Translations under genes and position numbers: made by a program
Shown: positions 44,452 through 56,500 of the stretch, one piece after another
How the letters are laid out: each line of letters begins with the position of its first letter
Position numbering within the stretch: position 1 is the stretch's first letter
NCBI GenBank assembly: GCA_021399435.1
Contig: JAJTUP010000009.1
Location: 1,240,001 to 1,304,000 of the forward strand
Direction: 5' to 3'
DNA length: 64,000 bases
Origin: Diaporthe sp. PMI_573
Lineage: Eukaryota; Ascomycota; Sordariomycetes; Diaporthales; Diaporthaceae
The notes under the pieces: model-generated
Seen by the model: the letters and a program-made list of their open reading frames with translations, nothing else
Database searches by the model: none
What the model was told of the DNA's origin: nothing

Positions 44452-46005
44452 TCAATTTCTTTCTTCTGTGGCGCTTTGCTGCGCTTCTTCTCTCGGCGCA
44501 GGCTTTTTCTTGGGTTCCGGCATGTATCTCGCAACCGCGGTGAATCCCAGCGCGATGGCTATCATCAGGACCCAAATTGCGTGGCCATGTAATAACTGCG
44601 TCCTGGCCCCCAGGGCGAAGAGGCTCGTGAACGTGGCGGGAGCGAAAGCCCGCAGGACCGATGCCCCCGTCAGCGCGAGGGCGTTGAGCGTGCCCAGGAC
44701 CGCCTGGCTGGGGGAGATATCGTTGAGAGCCAGCTGGATGGCCGTGAAGCTCATGGCGATTCCACTGCCTATGAAGAGGATGGGCGGGGCCGATATCCAG
44801 AATGTCTGGTCGTGGCCGGCCCTCAGGAGAGCGTTGCCCAGGGGGCAGACGGCGAAGAAGAAGGGGTAGCATATTGCGCAGGCACGGAGGACTTTGTTGT
44901 TGCCCCAGCGGTGCTGGAGGGGCGGGAATACAAAGAGGAGCCAGGACGCCTGCGCGACGCCATTGACGGCCAACATGAGCGAGATCTGAAGAGATGTGAA
45001 GCCGAACCCGCCCAGTCTGACCGGTGTAAACCAGAAGAGCGGCAGGATGGCCGTGTAAGCAAGAGCCAGCAGCATAATATGGCCGTAGACATATAGAACC
45101 ATGCCGACGCCTGGTGTTTTAATAATGTCCAGAATGCCCTGGCCTTCTTTCTTTGGCTTGACAGCCCCGTCTTCCGAGGCAGGCTCCCTCTTCAGCGTCT
45201 CCTCGATGAAGAAAGCGCTGGTGAAGATGGAAATGAGGCCGAGAAGCCCGACTACCAGGCTGGAAAGCGCATAGGGATAGTCGTGAAGGAATTTGATATG
45301 CCCAAATGCCCCAGGATACTGATGGGCAGGATCCGCCAGGGCACCGCCGAGGAGCGGCCCAATGAAAATGCCCAGATTCCCCGAGAAGGCGAACCAACTG
45401 AAGATCTTGGCCTGGGTGCGAGAGTTGCTATGCTCGGCCAGCATCGTGCGCATGGTAACGATGGTGCCTCCAAAGATACCACCCGCGCACCTGAACAGGA
45501 TCATCTCCCAGATCGTCTTGGAAAACCCGAACAGGGCGGTTGCGATCGAAACACCGACCAGGCTGAAGACGAGCACGGGCTTTCGCCCCAGCCTGTCCGA
45601 GGCCTTGCCCCAGAATATCATGAAGACGGCCTGGGTGAGCGAGAACAGCGACTCAATGAGACCGCTGTAGAAACCAACATCGGCGAGGTCGAGGTTGCCA
45701 TTTTTCTGGGCCATTTGGTTGACGTACGGGACGATGGAGAAGAAGGCCATCGGCTCGACCAGGCGGGCGAAGCATATCCAGAAGATTTGCCCTGTTGGGA
45801 AGGGCCGGCCATCGTCCTCCTCATCGCCGCCAACAGCATTGTCTGGGAAGGTGCCCGCGCCAGAACCCTGCAGCGTGGTCGCTTTGGACAGTGTTGGGTC
45901 TGCGGTTGGCGCAATATCGCCCGTCGCGAGGAGCGGCGTCTGCTCTGTGGCTACGGACTCAGCGGCAAGGCCCATTGAGCCGATCGAATGCCCGTTCTGG
46001 GCCAT
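44452..46005 (-). CDS. MFS transporter, ZIFL/YCR023C-like (TetA-related) type
   Basis: Single exon of 517 aa. After a 65-residue polar tail, the first helix reads TGQIFWICFARLVEPMAFFS, followed by VPYVNQM. This is typical of the fungal YCR023C and plant zinc-induced-facilitator-like carriers. The loop 2-3 motif is GKASDRLGRKPVLV. Further landmarks are GGIFGGTIVTMRTMLAEHS and NRTQAKIF-like (NSRTQAKIFSWFAFSGNLG). LGGALADPAHQYP and FLHDYPYALSSLVVGLLGL precede the second half, and the NDISPSQAVLGTLNALALT region lies in helix 11. Twelve membrane segments are visible and the length is normal. The family moves small solutes or drugs against protons at the vacuole or plasma membrane; the substrate here is unknown. 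The C-terminus is short and charged. Confidence 0.92.
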   Translation of the reverse strand: MAQNGHSIGSMGLAAESVATEQTPLLATGDIAPTADPTLSKATTLQGSGAGTFPDNAVGGDEEDDGRPFPTGQIFWICFARLVEPMAFFSIVPYVNQMAQKNGNLDLADVGFYSGLIESLFSLTQAVFMIFWGKASDRLGRKPVLVFSLVGVSIATALFGFSKTIWEMILFRCAGGIFGGTIVTMRTMLAEHSNSRTQAKIFSWFAFSGNLGIFIGPLLGGALADPAHQYPGAFGHIKFLHDYPYALSSLVVGLLGLISIFTSAFFIEETLKREPASEDGAVKPKKEGQGILDIIKTPGVGMVLYVYGHIMLLALAYTAILPLFWFTPVRLGGFGFTSLQISLMLAVNGVAQASWLLFVFPPLQHRWGNNKVLRACAICYPFFFAVCPLGNALLRAGHDQTFWISAPPILFIGSGIAMSFTAIQLALNDISPSQAVLGTLNALALTGASVLRAFAPATFTSLFALGARTQLLHGHAIWVLMIAIALGFTAVARYMPEPKKKPAPREEAQQSATEERN

Positions 46006-47126
46006 GTCTCAAGAGGACGCTGGCGGGGGATGTTTTGAGACCGGGGTATAAATGCGTGAAGAGTGCCACATGTACGGAGTAGCTATACCAAGCAGAGATA
46101 AGTGATGGACCAGTTGAGAAAGCGTGAGCCGGTCAATCCATCGTCACAGTTCAAGTTGGAATGCCACGCGTCCTTTCTTATCCATCCAGAGAACAGCTCG
46201 CGGGGAGAGGGGGACGAGGGGGACGAGGGGGGAAGATGTTGAATTGCATTGGAGGAGCGAAAGAAATTGATGTAAGTAACAGTAAGCACTTGTCTTCCCC
46301 AGCATGGATGTTCGACAATGGGAAATATGGGCCCCGTGGTGAGATCCAGGCACCGGCTTGCACTTCCTTCCTCTTCCGGCCAAGCCTGCCGTTGCATTGG
46401 CTGCAGGCCTGCAGATTGTCCGAGATGGAGCCAAAACACCGTCGATGACGGGCACTCGAAACGGCCCAATTGGAACTGGATTGACCGTGCGCCGTCCACA
46501 TACACAACAGACTGGTACTTACTCGCCGGCTTCAAAGACAATTGTGAGAGCACATCATAATCATCTTGAGTGTGTGAGGCTCGCAGATCACGAAGGTGGC
46601 ACAACCACAGGTGGCACCACCCCCCTTGGCTGGCCTGTGCTGCAGTAGGGGTCGACTCATTCAGTTGTATATCTGCCCTCGACTCTGCCCACTTGATCGA
46701 GAGCTGGGGACTGAAATTGATGCCTACAAGCAATGAGTGTTGCCTGTCTTACACACCAACCATCTTTCCACCACCTCGTCTCAACATCTCCCTACAGGAA
46801 GCCCGGCAAGGTTCATCATATGAGGCACAAGTGTGTGTGTGATGCAGGAGGCGGGCAGGGAATCTGAGGCGTATATACGAACTGATCATCCGGGCCAAGA
46901 GAGATCTTGACTCAAAGAGTCAACAGAATGTCTATTTGAGACCCGGAGTCCGGAGCTCCACACTACTCGGCGACTTGCTCCTCCGCGCGGCCCGAATCTG
47001 TCTCCGATTCTGCTCTTGCAGAGCCGTGTGAAGACATTTTCCGGATTTTCTTCCAGCTCCTCCAGCCCTCATCTGGTCCCCGAGAGCGAGTCGTCGGGCC
47101 GCTGTCGCAGCGGACCCAGCTGCACG
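46006..47126. other. Intergenic, no gene seen
   Basis: Promoter side of the transporter. It contains a G-rich imperfect repeat (GGGGGACGA units) at 46204-46232. A 216-codon minus-strand frame (46733-46083) shows no motif and is probably chance. Confidence 0.5.
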
Positions 47127-48254
47127 TCAGAGCGTCCTAGCCGGTAGTGTATATCGCCAGAGCAGGCTTGCAGTCTCCATAGTTGGAAGCCTAAGTCGTT
47201 CCGTCGATGCCAGACTGCTCTGCCTCTTGTTCGGTCTCGATAGCTCTTCGTCGTCTGGAAGCCTGCCTCGTTTCTTGCACCGCCCTTGTGGAGACGGCTG
47301 ATCACCATGCGACTCCTCTAAAGCCGTGTCCGCCGCTCGAGTCCAGTCCCTTCGGAAACGCCTCAGGTCGTCTACCGTGCAGGACCATGACCCACGATAC
47401 CACTTTGTACTCCTCTTGTCTGCCTTTCCTGCATCGAGATCTTCACCGAGGCCTGGCGGGTAGTACCTGAGCTCGTTGACGTGCGGCCACGTGGGCTTTT
47501 CTTGTGTCCAGGGCATCGTGCATGAGGTTGGCCCAGCGCGCTCTAGCCCGTCATTGTCGTTGTTGTTGGGAACATCATGAGGCGCTTTCTCGGCTTTGCT
47601 GAATATGTCCCTCGCTCGTGGCGGCTTCATCCCCGCCAGATAGAATGTCGCATTCTGGCTCAAGTGTCCAGCCCACGCAGCATCCGCCCGGGGCAGCTCC
47701 TTCACCTCGTACTGCGCTTCCTGATAGAGCACGAAAATTACTCTCTCCAGCTTGGCAAACACAGACAGCCGTTGTAGGAACTTTGTCATACTGTTCTTGG
47801 TGTGTGATTTTGGTGCTTCCCGACCTAACGATGGGTGCCAAATGCCACCAAGACTTGCGCTGTAGGACGTTCCAAAGGCGATACTGCGTATGTCATTGCG
47901 GATCTGGGCAATCTTGCTCATAAAGAGCAGCACGCGGTAGAGCTCCCTCTCTCGGAGGCAGGATTCTAGGAGGAGAACGTCTCGCGACAGGTCGACGTAT
48001 TTGGTCGCTGAGCTGAGAGTCAGGGGCCTGTAGTGATATAGGATGATGGAGCGAGATTCCCGGCACACAGCCGATGCGGCTGGCGGTCGCTCAGTGCTTT
48101 CATTTGCGAAACGCAAGCCCTCACTCGCTGGAGTCTTTTGGTTTGTCGATGCGGGATAGATGTCGTGCACTCGCGGCTCCGGAAGGGTGAGCTCCCAGAT
48201 GGTATTCCGAACCTCTGGGGGGAGCTGGGTGAATTTGTGAAAGCTCATCGCCAT
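47127..48254 (-). CDS. 2EXR-domain protein
   Basis: Single exon of 375 aa from the Met at 48254. The open frame extends 89 codons further upstream, but FHKFTQLPPEVRNTIWELTL directly after MAMS is the start of the 2EXR domain, which usually begins near the N-terminus in fungal members. The domain continues with PEPRVHDIYP, CRESRSIILYHYRPL and VDLSRDVLLLES. A second region (IRSIAFGTSYSA, VFAKLERVIFVLYQE) is also common in this group. The C-terminus (KKRGRLPDDEELSRPNKRQS) is charged with a possible nuclear localisation signal. The family is greatly expanded in filamentous ascomycetes and resembles F-box-like proteins; no biochemical function is established. The gene appears complete. Confidence 0.8.
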   Translation of the reverse strand: MAMSFHKFTQLPPEVRNTIWELTLPEPRVHDIYPASTNQKTPASEGLRFANESTERPPAASAVCRESRSIILYHYRPLTLSSATKYVDLSRDVLLLESCLRERELYRVLLFMSKIAQIRNDIRSIAFGTSYSASLGGIWHPSLGREAPKSHTKNSMTKFLQRLSVFAKLERVIFVLYQEAQYEVKELPRADAAWAGHLSQNATFYLAGMKPPRARDIFSKAEKAPHDVPNNNDNDGLERAGPTSCTMPWTQEKPTWPHVNELRYYPPGLGEDLDAGKADKRSTKWYRGSWSCTVDDLRRFRRDWTRAADTALEESHGDQPSPQGRCKKRGRLPDDEELSRPNKRQSSLASTERLRLPTMETASLLWRYTLPARTL

Positions 48255-51200
48255 TTTTCCTGGTCGCGACGTATAAGCTAGGTCTTGCGACGAGCACGAG
48301 GACGGTTTGCGGCAAGGCCTGAGAGATATAGGCAGGTCACCTTCTCGAGTGTCGGTATTTCCGCCTGTTCTTATTGTCGTACCCAAGCCCAGCCACCTGG
48401 TTCGCTCCCACTTCGAGATGACAGTATACACTAAAAGGCCGCCAGTCCGCGCCGTTGATGTTCTTGGATTATGGTTACCAACGGGTTCCCAGCTCTTCGG
48501 GTGTCCAAGAACGGGTAGCAAGCCAAATATATCTCCTAGTCTAAGCCGGCCTCAAGTCCGTCAGCTCTAGCCGTAGATCTGTGGATGTACCTCCAAACAG
48601 GTTGGGTTGCTCGCACGATGTCCGTGGTGGAGTGATGGCAGATACATTAAGAGAGGGGAAGTGTCCATGTCGCGAGTCTGTGTGAGAGGCGGGGCATGAG
48701 TCGCAATTATCAGTGTAGAGTCTTTCTTGTCTGCATTATGATCGAATACAGTCGGTGAGACCAGGGTATAGTACACGAAAGCAAGAGATATGAAATATTG
48801 GCTGTAGCCCTGCTCCTTCGATATTGGCAGATTATGGGTCCGACCGTTGTCACTTGACATAGACCACAGCACACCACGCAGGCAATCCGCACAGGCGGAC
48901 TTGCATGAATATCGGCAAGGTATCAGAAACGAGTTAGTAGATCTGTCACCAGAATGCGGTACCCTCTGCTCTGTCGGTTGCCCATGATTATAGGGAGACT
49001 GCAGAGAAACGCTTCCGCTTAGGGGTGTCTGCCACACCGCAGTCGCCCGCTTTGTGTGTGTACAGTGGAGCATGGGGTCGCATGGTCCAAGGGCAAGCCT
49101 GCTTCCTGTCAGGCATGGACAGGGGTGCGAGTACACACCATCGACTAGATGATGTGGACTTGCAAGACATTGCAGGATTGTACATAGTGATCATTCGCGC
49201 TTGCGCTCAAGGAACTGTATGATAACGCCGCGAATCGTGCAGCAGAGAGGGTTTTCCATGTGATAGCATCGGGAATCACCACGGCAGTCGAACCCGCTGT
49301 CCGAGATCTTCGTCGGATCTGGAACAGTGATCCTAGGGTCAACACCCAGAGGCGAAGTGGTTCGTCCGAACCGTGCCCATATCCGGAGTTTTAACGATAG
49401 CAGTGCCGGTCGCATGGCGCTGGTAGACATCCCATGGCCAAGCAAGCTCTGATCGGCGGTCTCTTGGGGGGAATCAGGTAGAACTGGACCAGGGTTGGCT
49501 GCATGCTTGAGCATAAGTGCGAGGCTGTATCCGTCTAATTGTGTGGGAAGCCCGCAGAAATCAGCTCTTTCCAACCGAGAAAACATGGCCTTGTGCCAGG
49601 CCGTCAGGCCGTTCAGGCCGTGCAGGAGGCTCCCTTGCGTCCACCGGCAGAGGGACCATTGGTAGCGTTGACCGGTGTGCGGGATTGGCGAGAATGGCTC
49701 AACCGGATTGCAGGGTTCTCCAAGTCGCTAGTATTGCAACGCTGGCTCATGTTGTCGATACTAGCACAAAGCGTCAACCACCTGTCATTATGCTAGGCTC
49801 TCATAGTCCGTGGCTTGGCGCCGATCCGAATCGTCAGCTATACTAGACACTGCCGAAGGCGTGCATGCGACGGAAATTGAGGATAGGGATCAGAGGCCGG
49901 TAGCGATGCCAGAAGAGGCGCTGCGCTGAGATGTCAGCGCAGTGAGTGGCAGCGCTGCTTGAACCCCGATATGACGGGGCAAAAAGAGACGGCACGCTTG
50001 GGTGCAGGTCGACGGCACCCGAACAATGGTCATGATGTGCTTGAGCAAGTTGATTGCTGAGGAAATGAGCATGCGGTGAGATACTGTGTACCAAGGATAG
50101 TGGTGGTGGGGTTCTTGGTCGATGAGGCCTCTTGGGGCATTTCTCCGTTGACTGAGCATGACGAAGCCTAGGGCTAGGCCACATCCGTAAACCGCCCTCG
50201 CGAAGGAGCGGTAGGACATGCAAGCCACCCTCAGTTTGACCGGGTCCGTAGTGCAGGACTATTGGCGAGAACTCGGAAGGACTCCGAGGCCTGATAGATT
50301 AATGCAGGCGTGGGATGCTTGCGTTAGCTGGCGAGAGAGCTGCGCTCGCCGACAACTAGGCTCTGAGGCAAGAGGAGACGGCGTTGTGAGTGCAATATCG
50401 GCAGTCCTGCGCCGCGGGGGGGAGGGGAGATGACGAGAAAGTCCAAGCATTCGATATCGACAGGGATTTAGATTGAAAAATTGGCCGTTCAGTACCACGC
50501 TGCAGCTCGACGATCATGGAGCTTTGCCTTGGCTTCTCTATGGCCCTGGATTCAGGCTCCGGAGTCAGTTGCCGGTCTGATCTCTGGTTACACAGAGTCA
50601 GTCAATTTCCTGTTCTCTCACCGGCTCACTCATTCACTCAGCAGCGTCTGAGCAGTCGGGTAGTGAGTGCACGGAGCAAAGATCTTCAACTCTCCGGTCG
50701 CTAGGCCGCTTTAGGCTAGACTCATCGGTTAGCGCCCCACCCTCAGTCGCGACACCATAAAACTTCGCTCTGAGCGCGCAAAGCTACGCTTCTCCCTTCC
50801 TCTTCTTGTTCTTTGTGCGGCTGGCCAACTTTCAAGTTTCCCCTTGTTGCTCGGATCCTCAATTCTCTATGGATGTTCATCGTGCGTCAAGTTGTGCCCT
50901 AGATCAACCTAATTGCATCCGTCTATTTCAACCGATTTGTCCACTCCAGAAGTTTTCGCCTACGGGCGGTAGATCTGGGTGGTGGTTGGAGGACGGACAT
51001 ATCCAAAACCTTTCCCCCGATTGTTTTTTTTTCGGCTTCATTTGGCTCATATGAAGATCGTCCACGCTCTATTGGACCTTGACCGTGAACTAGCCCTCGG
51101 AATACGAGATTGTTCCCTTGGAATATAGGGTGAGGGATGGGAAATCGATAGTTTCTCATGAACTCTAGGCATGTTGCATTGCCAGGCAAGATCGCATGGA

Positions 51201-51604
51201 TATGGACCAATTTGCTTTTGTCGCATGTCACCTAGAGCTGATCATGGTCGCGTGCCTGGACAGATCCACCTTGCAGGTTCCCTGAGCCGTCTGTGTTCGG
51301 TCTATCATTGGGTGCTCCATGCCATCTTGATATATCTTGCCGTTTTTTATGCTCCTAGGCGCAGGTATCAAACGCTGCGTAGTCTTTCCCAACCACACGA
51401 GTATGGAACGCGTTCCTTACCACGCCCTCCCACGCCCTCCCACGCTATCATCATACGTAATCAACAGCGTCTCAAGTTGAATAGCACCTCGTCCATCATC
51501 TGCCACGCGTATAATACCCGTCGTAAGGATCCTCGCGTACGGGAGACACGGTCGCTTCACCCTATGACGCGTCGGGGATGGGCTCCACAGAGGAACGGCG
51601 CTTC
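48255..51604. other. Gene-poor 3.3 kb with one weak remnant
   Basis: No intact gene recognised. The minus strand between about 49790 and 49380 reads fragments resembling an ankyrin repeat, listed separately. Other frames, such as 189 codons at 49136-48567 minus, have no motif. Confidence 0.45.
49380..49790 (-). pseudogene. Possible ankyrin-repeat remnant
   Basis: On the minus strand one frame reads GLNGLTAWHKAMF, then TQLDGYSLALMLKHAANPGP. This has the G-x-T-x-x-H and L-L-x-x-x-A-N-P landmarks of an ankyrin repeat. A neighbouring frame just upstream carries ANPAHRSTLPM. The parts lie in different frames and no start or intact repeat array is present. It may be the decayed end of an ankyrin or NACHT-ankyrin gene, or a chance resemblance. 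Confidence 0.3.
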
Positions 51605-52755
51605 TCAAGCACCATCTTCTCCTATCTTCTCTAGCTTGCCCATGTCCCGTTTCTCGCCCGTCTCTCCAATCAGCCTGATGCGGTCGATGCGCGTCTTCTC
51701 ACCGTCTCCGTCTCCGGATTCGACGAACAACACCACGCTGTTGATGTTCTGGAACTTGACAAAGCGCAGTGGAATGTTGGCTGTTCCCTCGGCGTTCCAG
51801 TCCTTCTCGCTAAGCTCGATCAGCTGTGTAGGGATCTCACCCTCGGCGTCGTCGAATCCAAGGTTGTGTGGCCTGTTTGTGAAGAGCTTGATGACTTTGG
51901 GTCGGTCGATATCCTCGTCTTCATCGGCAGCGGACGTGATCTAGGCAGTGACGGAGTTAGTCTCGGCGCAGACAAGTGCCCGAGGTCTGTCGGCTTACTT
52001 GGAGAGTGTGCAGCTTCAGCATAGACATGAACGGCATGAAGAGCAGGAGCTGCTCGTCGGTATCGCTGACCACCCAGTCCTTCTCCGTCTTCTTGCCGCC
52101 GCTTAGGCTACCTGGCTTCGACGAGTCGAGAAGCGTGCGCACGCTGCCAAAGTCCTCGTCAAAGTTCAGCAGCTCCGCCCTCTGAACCTCGACCTGATCC
52201 GTGACGTCGAAGTAGCCCCTGGGGAGCTCAGCACCTCGCCAGCCGAGCGCCGAGCTTCCGCTGGCACTGCTGCCGCCGGCAGAACCACTACCGCTTGCGA
52301 CATTCTGGATCTCAGAGGTGAGCTTCTCGATGATAGCCTGTAGCTTCGTTGGGTCTGCGCCCTTGACCTCGTCGATCTTGTTGCCATCACGGAACATGAT
52401 GAATGTGGGAATGCTCGAGACTCGGTAGGCGGCGGCGATCTCCTTCTGTTTCTCCGTGTTCACCTTGACAAAGGTGACGACACCAGGCTTGGATATTCGA
52501 GCAGCTAGTTGTTCGTAGAGGGGGGCGATTGCGTTGCATGGTCCGCACCAGTCCGCGTAGACTGTTGATCTACCCTGTCAGTTTCTGTTCTTGCTTTCAA
52601 AGGGCTCCGGATCCGCGGGCACCCCAAACGGCGGAGCTCTGGCGGCGTTGGGCGGATACGGTCGGGGCGAGCTTACAGTCTGCGATGACAATCTTGGAGC
52701 TTTTGAGCAGGCCCCTGAAGTGCTCAGAGGACTCGATGTTTACTGAGGATGACAT
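51605..52755 (-). CDS. Thioredoxin-PITH domain protein (TXNL1/Txl1 type)
   Basis: Three exons join in phase: 52755-52677, 52561-51999 and 51940-51605, giving 325 aa. The thioredoxin domain carries the redox motif FYADWCGPCNAIAP, with the intron just before it, and RVSSIPTFIMFRDGNKIDEV including the cis-Pro. A Ser/Gly linker (VASGSGSAGGSSASGSSALG) leads to the PITH domain: GYFDVTDQVEVQRAELLNFD, then IKLFTNRPHNLGFDDAEGEI, IPLRFVKFQNINSVVLFVES and RIDRIRLIGETGEKRDMGKL. Human TXNL1 and fission yeast Txl1 associate with the 26S proteasome, where the redox domain acts on substrates; the same role is inferred here. Both domains are complete, and the C-G-P-C pair is intact. Confidence 0.95.
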
Positions 52756-54004
52756 CTTGCCTGTAGTAGAGTGTTGGGCTGGGTGTGTAGTAGCTGGCGC
52801 AAGCAAAGCAAAGAAAGAAAGCTGGCGATGTTGATGGAAGCAGGCCAGGCGTTGCCTGCCCCGCGGCCAAGGGTGAGCTCATCAAAGCTACCCACCTGGG
52901 CACTTTGGCTAGCGTTCAGCTCATCGATTTACCCCTGAGGTAAACACATGCACTGGATTCTGATTTTCAGAGTCTGAGACTGTTTGTTGTCTATACACAC
53001 ATACATTACCGGACAGCATGAAAGTGAAACATGGACTCAGCTGAATTATCTACTTGTGTAATAATTGTGAGCTCTGACATGTGAATTCGGTCTGCCTGGA
53101 AACATGTTGGCGTAGTGACTACCAAGTTCTAATGGACCACTGAGGGGAGCTTTTGCAATCAATTTATCCGACAGCTACGTCAAGTTGCTACCGGTTTAGG
53201 CAGAAGAACCAGCATTTTAGATATCCTATAAATTGGGTATGGAGAAATGATTGCTATGAGGCAAGATGTCCAGTTTCCATTTGCCAAACACTTCAAGCTA
53301 TGTACCGGGACTGATTCTGAGATCGTATATGATCTCTCCCTTGGACTCGTCCGCTCCACATCTTCCCCTCGCTCCGCTTCACTGGTGCTGCGTGGTAATG
53401 TGCGCATAGAAAGGCTCGAAGGAATAATCGCTCCCACCAGTTATTCTCTCGTAGCGTGGCACAGTGCCATCCGTCAGCGCAAGAGTGAATTGTCAAGGGC
53501 AATTCTGGGGGGGCCAGTGTAAAGTCTCTCGCTCGATGCGCTGGTGCTTCCCTGGGCAATCGCTACTCCCGGGAATCACGTTCGATTACCTGAGCCATGG
53601 TGGTGACTAGAGGTTTGAAGAAACTGGCTGAGGCCATGCATCATAAACCATCCGACACCACGTCGCAGGCTTCATGATCGCCTGCCATCAGTCACTTTGG
53701 CTCCCGGAGTAGCTTGATCATGGTGCCCTGGTTATTATATGTTCCCGGCATCTTCGAGAAGGCTCAGGAGGATCGTTGCAAGCATGTCTTTCTGAACTCA
53801 AAACTGCGGACTGGCCTCCTTTAACCATTATTCGGTAACCTGTCCAACGCTCCGTCCCTAACGCCGTGCTTTCGACATCCCAGAGGTATGCATCTCAGGA
53901 CTAATCACAACTCAGACCCCAACGGCGTGGCTGAACACCCTAGCAGCCAGTTGGCTGAGCAACCTTGCCCTATCACCTTGCGGGAGCTCCTGTAGATATG
54001 AAAG
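52756..54004. other. Intergenic, no gene seen
   Basis: Promoter of the thioredoxin-PITH gene and 3' side of the J-domain gene. Only short chance frames. Confidence 0.5.
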
Positions 54005-54890
54005 TCAGCAATGTCCACACATCCGGCTTCGTGCGAACGAGACAGTAAAATATGGCAATCCGTGAGCAGATATTATCTCGGAAGTCACCTCGCTGGTGAT
54101 CATCTGGACAACGGCCCTGTCGGCCACCACCAAAAGATACTGAGAACCTGTTACTCACCTGGAAAACGGCATACACACTCTTTCCCCGTGTGTCGCGGAT
54201 CGCACCCAGCCTATTTCCAGCTACCGCACCCGCCAGAAGACCCGGTACGTTAGCAACGATGAAGCCAAGCGCACCACCACTCGCGCCTCCCAATAGGCCC
54301 CAGAAGCGGTTGTTGGCGGTTCCATTTGGCTCCGCCATGCCCTGCTCGCGGAGCATCTCCTCAAAGGCATCGCCAAACTGGGCGTTCTCCGCCTCCTGTT
54401 GCGCACGGCCTGCCTGCTGCTGCTGTTGCTGGTTGCCCGCCTGCTGGGTGAAGAAGTTCCATGCCCAGCCGTAGGCAGACTGGCCGGCGCCACTAGTGTC
54501 GTTGGCATTGTTAGTCTCGGCGAAGGGGTCAGCGCCGGCGGAGGTCGAGGCCCCGCCGCCGAAGAACTTGCGTTGGCTGTCGTAGTCCCTGCGCCTTGTA
54601 GGGTCGGAGAGGGTGTAATAGGCGTCATTCACGAGCTGGAACTTGCGGGTGCGTGAGGGCCGCTCAGGGGAGTCGGCTGGGACGCGGTCCGGGTGAGTCT
54701 TGAGGGCCGCCCGTTTGTAGGCATTTCTGATCTGCTGGGTGTTGGCGGACTCTTGTATTTCAAGGATGGCATCTATGGGGGCGTGTTAGCAGCCGGGTTG
54801 CTCTTGTCGTTGGCCCATCCCTGGACAAGGCCAATGTCAGGCTACAGGGTGGGCTGACTTACAGTAGTTTGGCGGCGGTCCGGAGGCCAT
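54005..54890 (-). CDS. J-domain (DnaJ) protein, cytosolic type
   Basis: Exon 1 (54890-54863) and exon 2 (54772-54159) join in phase: ASGPPPNYYAILEIQESANT, then IRNAYKRAALKTHPDRVPAD with the essential HPD motif and FQLVNDAYYTLSDPTRRRDYD. After the J domain comes an Asn/Gln/Ala-rich linker, a FGDAFEEMLREQGMAEPNG helix and a Gly-rich segment (GGASGGALGFIVANVPGLLAG). The 3' end is uncertain. The donor after YAVFQ (GTGAGT at 54158) is good, but the nearest acceptor would make a 19-nt intron. A 55-nt intron to 54103 gives MITSEVTSEIIS and a stop at 54005 (246 aa); a 42-nt one gives a stop at 53973. Helix-like VADRAVVQMITSEV lies in the disputed stretch. The protein should stimulate an Hsp70. Confidence 0.82.
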
Positions 54891-56500
54891 GTTGAACGGT
54901 GAGAAGTTGTGGTCTTAGGAACGCGGTTTGTGATGATATAGGAATCGGAAAAAAAAGCCACAGGAGTAGGAATAGTAGAAATCGGTGAGTGACCACCAGC
55001 TCGCATATCGTCGCGAACAAAGAAAGGGTCGTCGAGCTGTCCGACTGACCAGCGTACGTCCAGCTGCATACCGGACAGTACTGTATAGTCACTAGACAGG
55101 CAGGGGTCGACGTCATCTGTGGCGCTCGAAACGTGGCTTCCGCCCTTGCGAACAGTCACAGGTATGTCGCGCTATGGCGGCCTCCACGCTATGGGATTAC
55201 ATCCTCTGCCCCTCCAGTTGGCTTGTGATGCCGGTCCATAAGGTCCGGCGTCATTGCCAGTCACGATACATTGGACTTAGTCTCCATTTGCGTCGTAGAC
55301 CCGAAACGGTTCCTGTCTGTTGGTAAATGTAAAATGGCACAACATCCTGAGCTTGTCAGGGATTCGTCGAGAACAGAGCTAATATTACAGCCGGCGGGCC
55401 GGGCTTCAGTCTCCAACAAAAGACTCGAGAGTTCTTCCCCAAGCTGTTGTTCCCACCTCATTTCGTGTCATGGCTCTATTGGACAAGACACACATGCAGT
55501 CTTGATGGTAGACCCGTTTCACAAGCGGTCGAGGGCGGCTGTCATGTGGCCATGACTCTTCTATGCTGTGATGAGAGTGCGTCGGGGCTGCGAGACGGCC
55601 CAACTGGGAACCCAACTGGGGTGGCCATCACAAACGGGATCTGGGTCTGTTTGAAGCCTGAAGGCCTAAACGTGCCAGCCCACCCATCGAAGCTTGCCCA
55701 GAACGGGTCCGGACCTGCATTCCACAGGCGATGATTGGCGTCATCCTGTCACCCCTCCCCCTGACCTCTGATCTTGGTCCTCGCCTGGCCCGACGCTGCC
55801 CCTCATCTCATTCCAGGAATGACCACCCCGACCATATATCAAATCAGTGACAGGAAACCAGAATAGCCAGACACCTACCTATTTCTTCTTGACTCTTCCA
55901 ACTCCTTGCCATCTTGTAGCTTTTCATATCGCCTCCCGTCCCCAAATCTCCCGGACTCGAAAGAGCCACAACTCGCCGTTTCCTTCCGCTGACCCGTTCA
56001 CACCCCGCGCCATCCGTCCGTCATCTGACGACCGTGAATCACCTCCCGACCCCGGCCAACCCACGAGGCCGACCCTTCGGACAACCCTCCTTCCTTAGGC
56101 TCAGTAGCTGGAGTCTCCAGGCTCCTTCTTTTCGCAAGTCTATCATTGTCATTTTGTTCAGCTTTCGAGTACAGAAAGTACATAGCTTAGCCAGCCCAAT
56201 ATAATCCACTTTGTCTCACCAGAGCGGCTCGACTCCGAGCACACGGTCAAGACATCCTGCGACCTGCTGTTCTATACTTGCAAACCAAAAGAACCTTTTC
56301 TTGCATTGCTTTCGGGACTCTAGTCTTCGAGAACCTGGAGAAAATCCCAAAGGGAGGAAGAACAAAGACATCACATTGTCAGAACTCACCGTACTCTTGC
56401 GAGGCCTTTCGTCTGATCCAGCGCCACGCAGGGAGTGCTGCAGGCGAAAAGTCCCTCTATATATCGGGGACGACAACGCTGACCCTCGTCCCAGAACGCA
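54891..56500. other. Divergent intergenic region, no gene seen
   Basis: This holds the promoters of the J-domain gene (-) and the unknown gene at 56501 (+). The last 700 bp are C/T-rich and probably form the leader of the latter. Confidence 0.5.

Noticed and set aside
48567..49136. 189-codon minus-strand frame
   Set aside because: Cys/His/Thr-rich random composition without domain or splice support.
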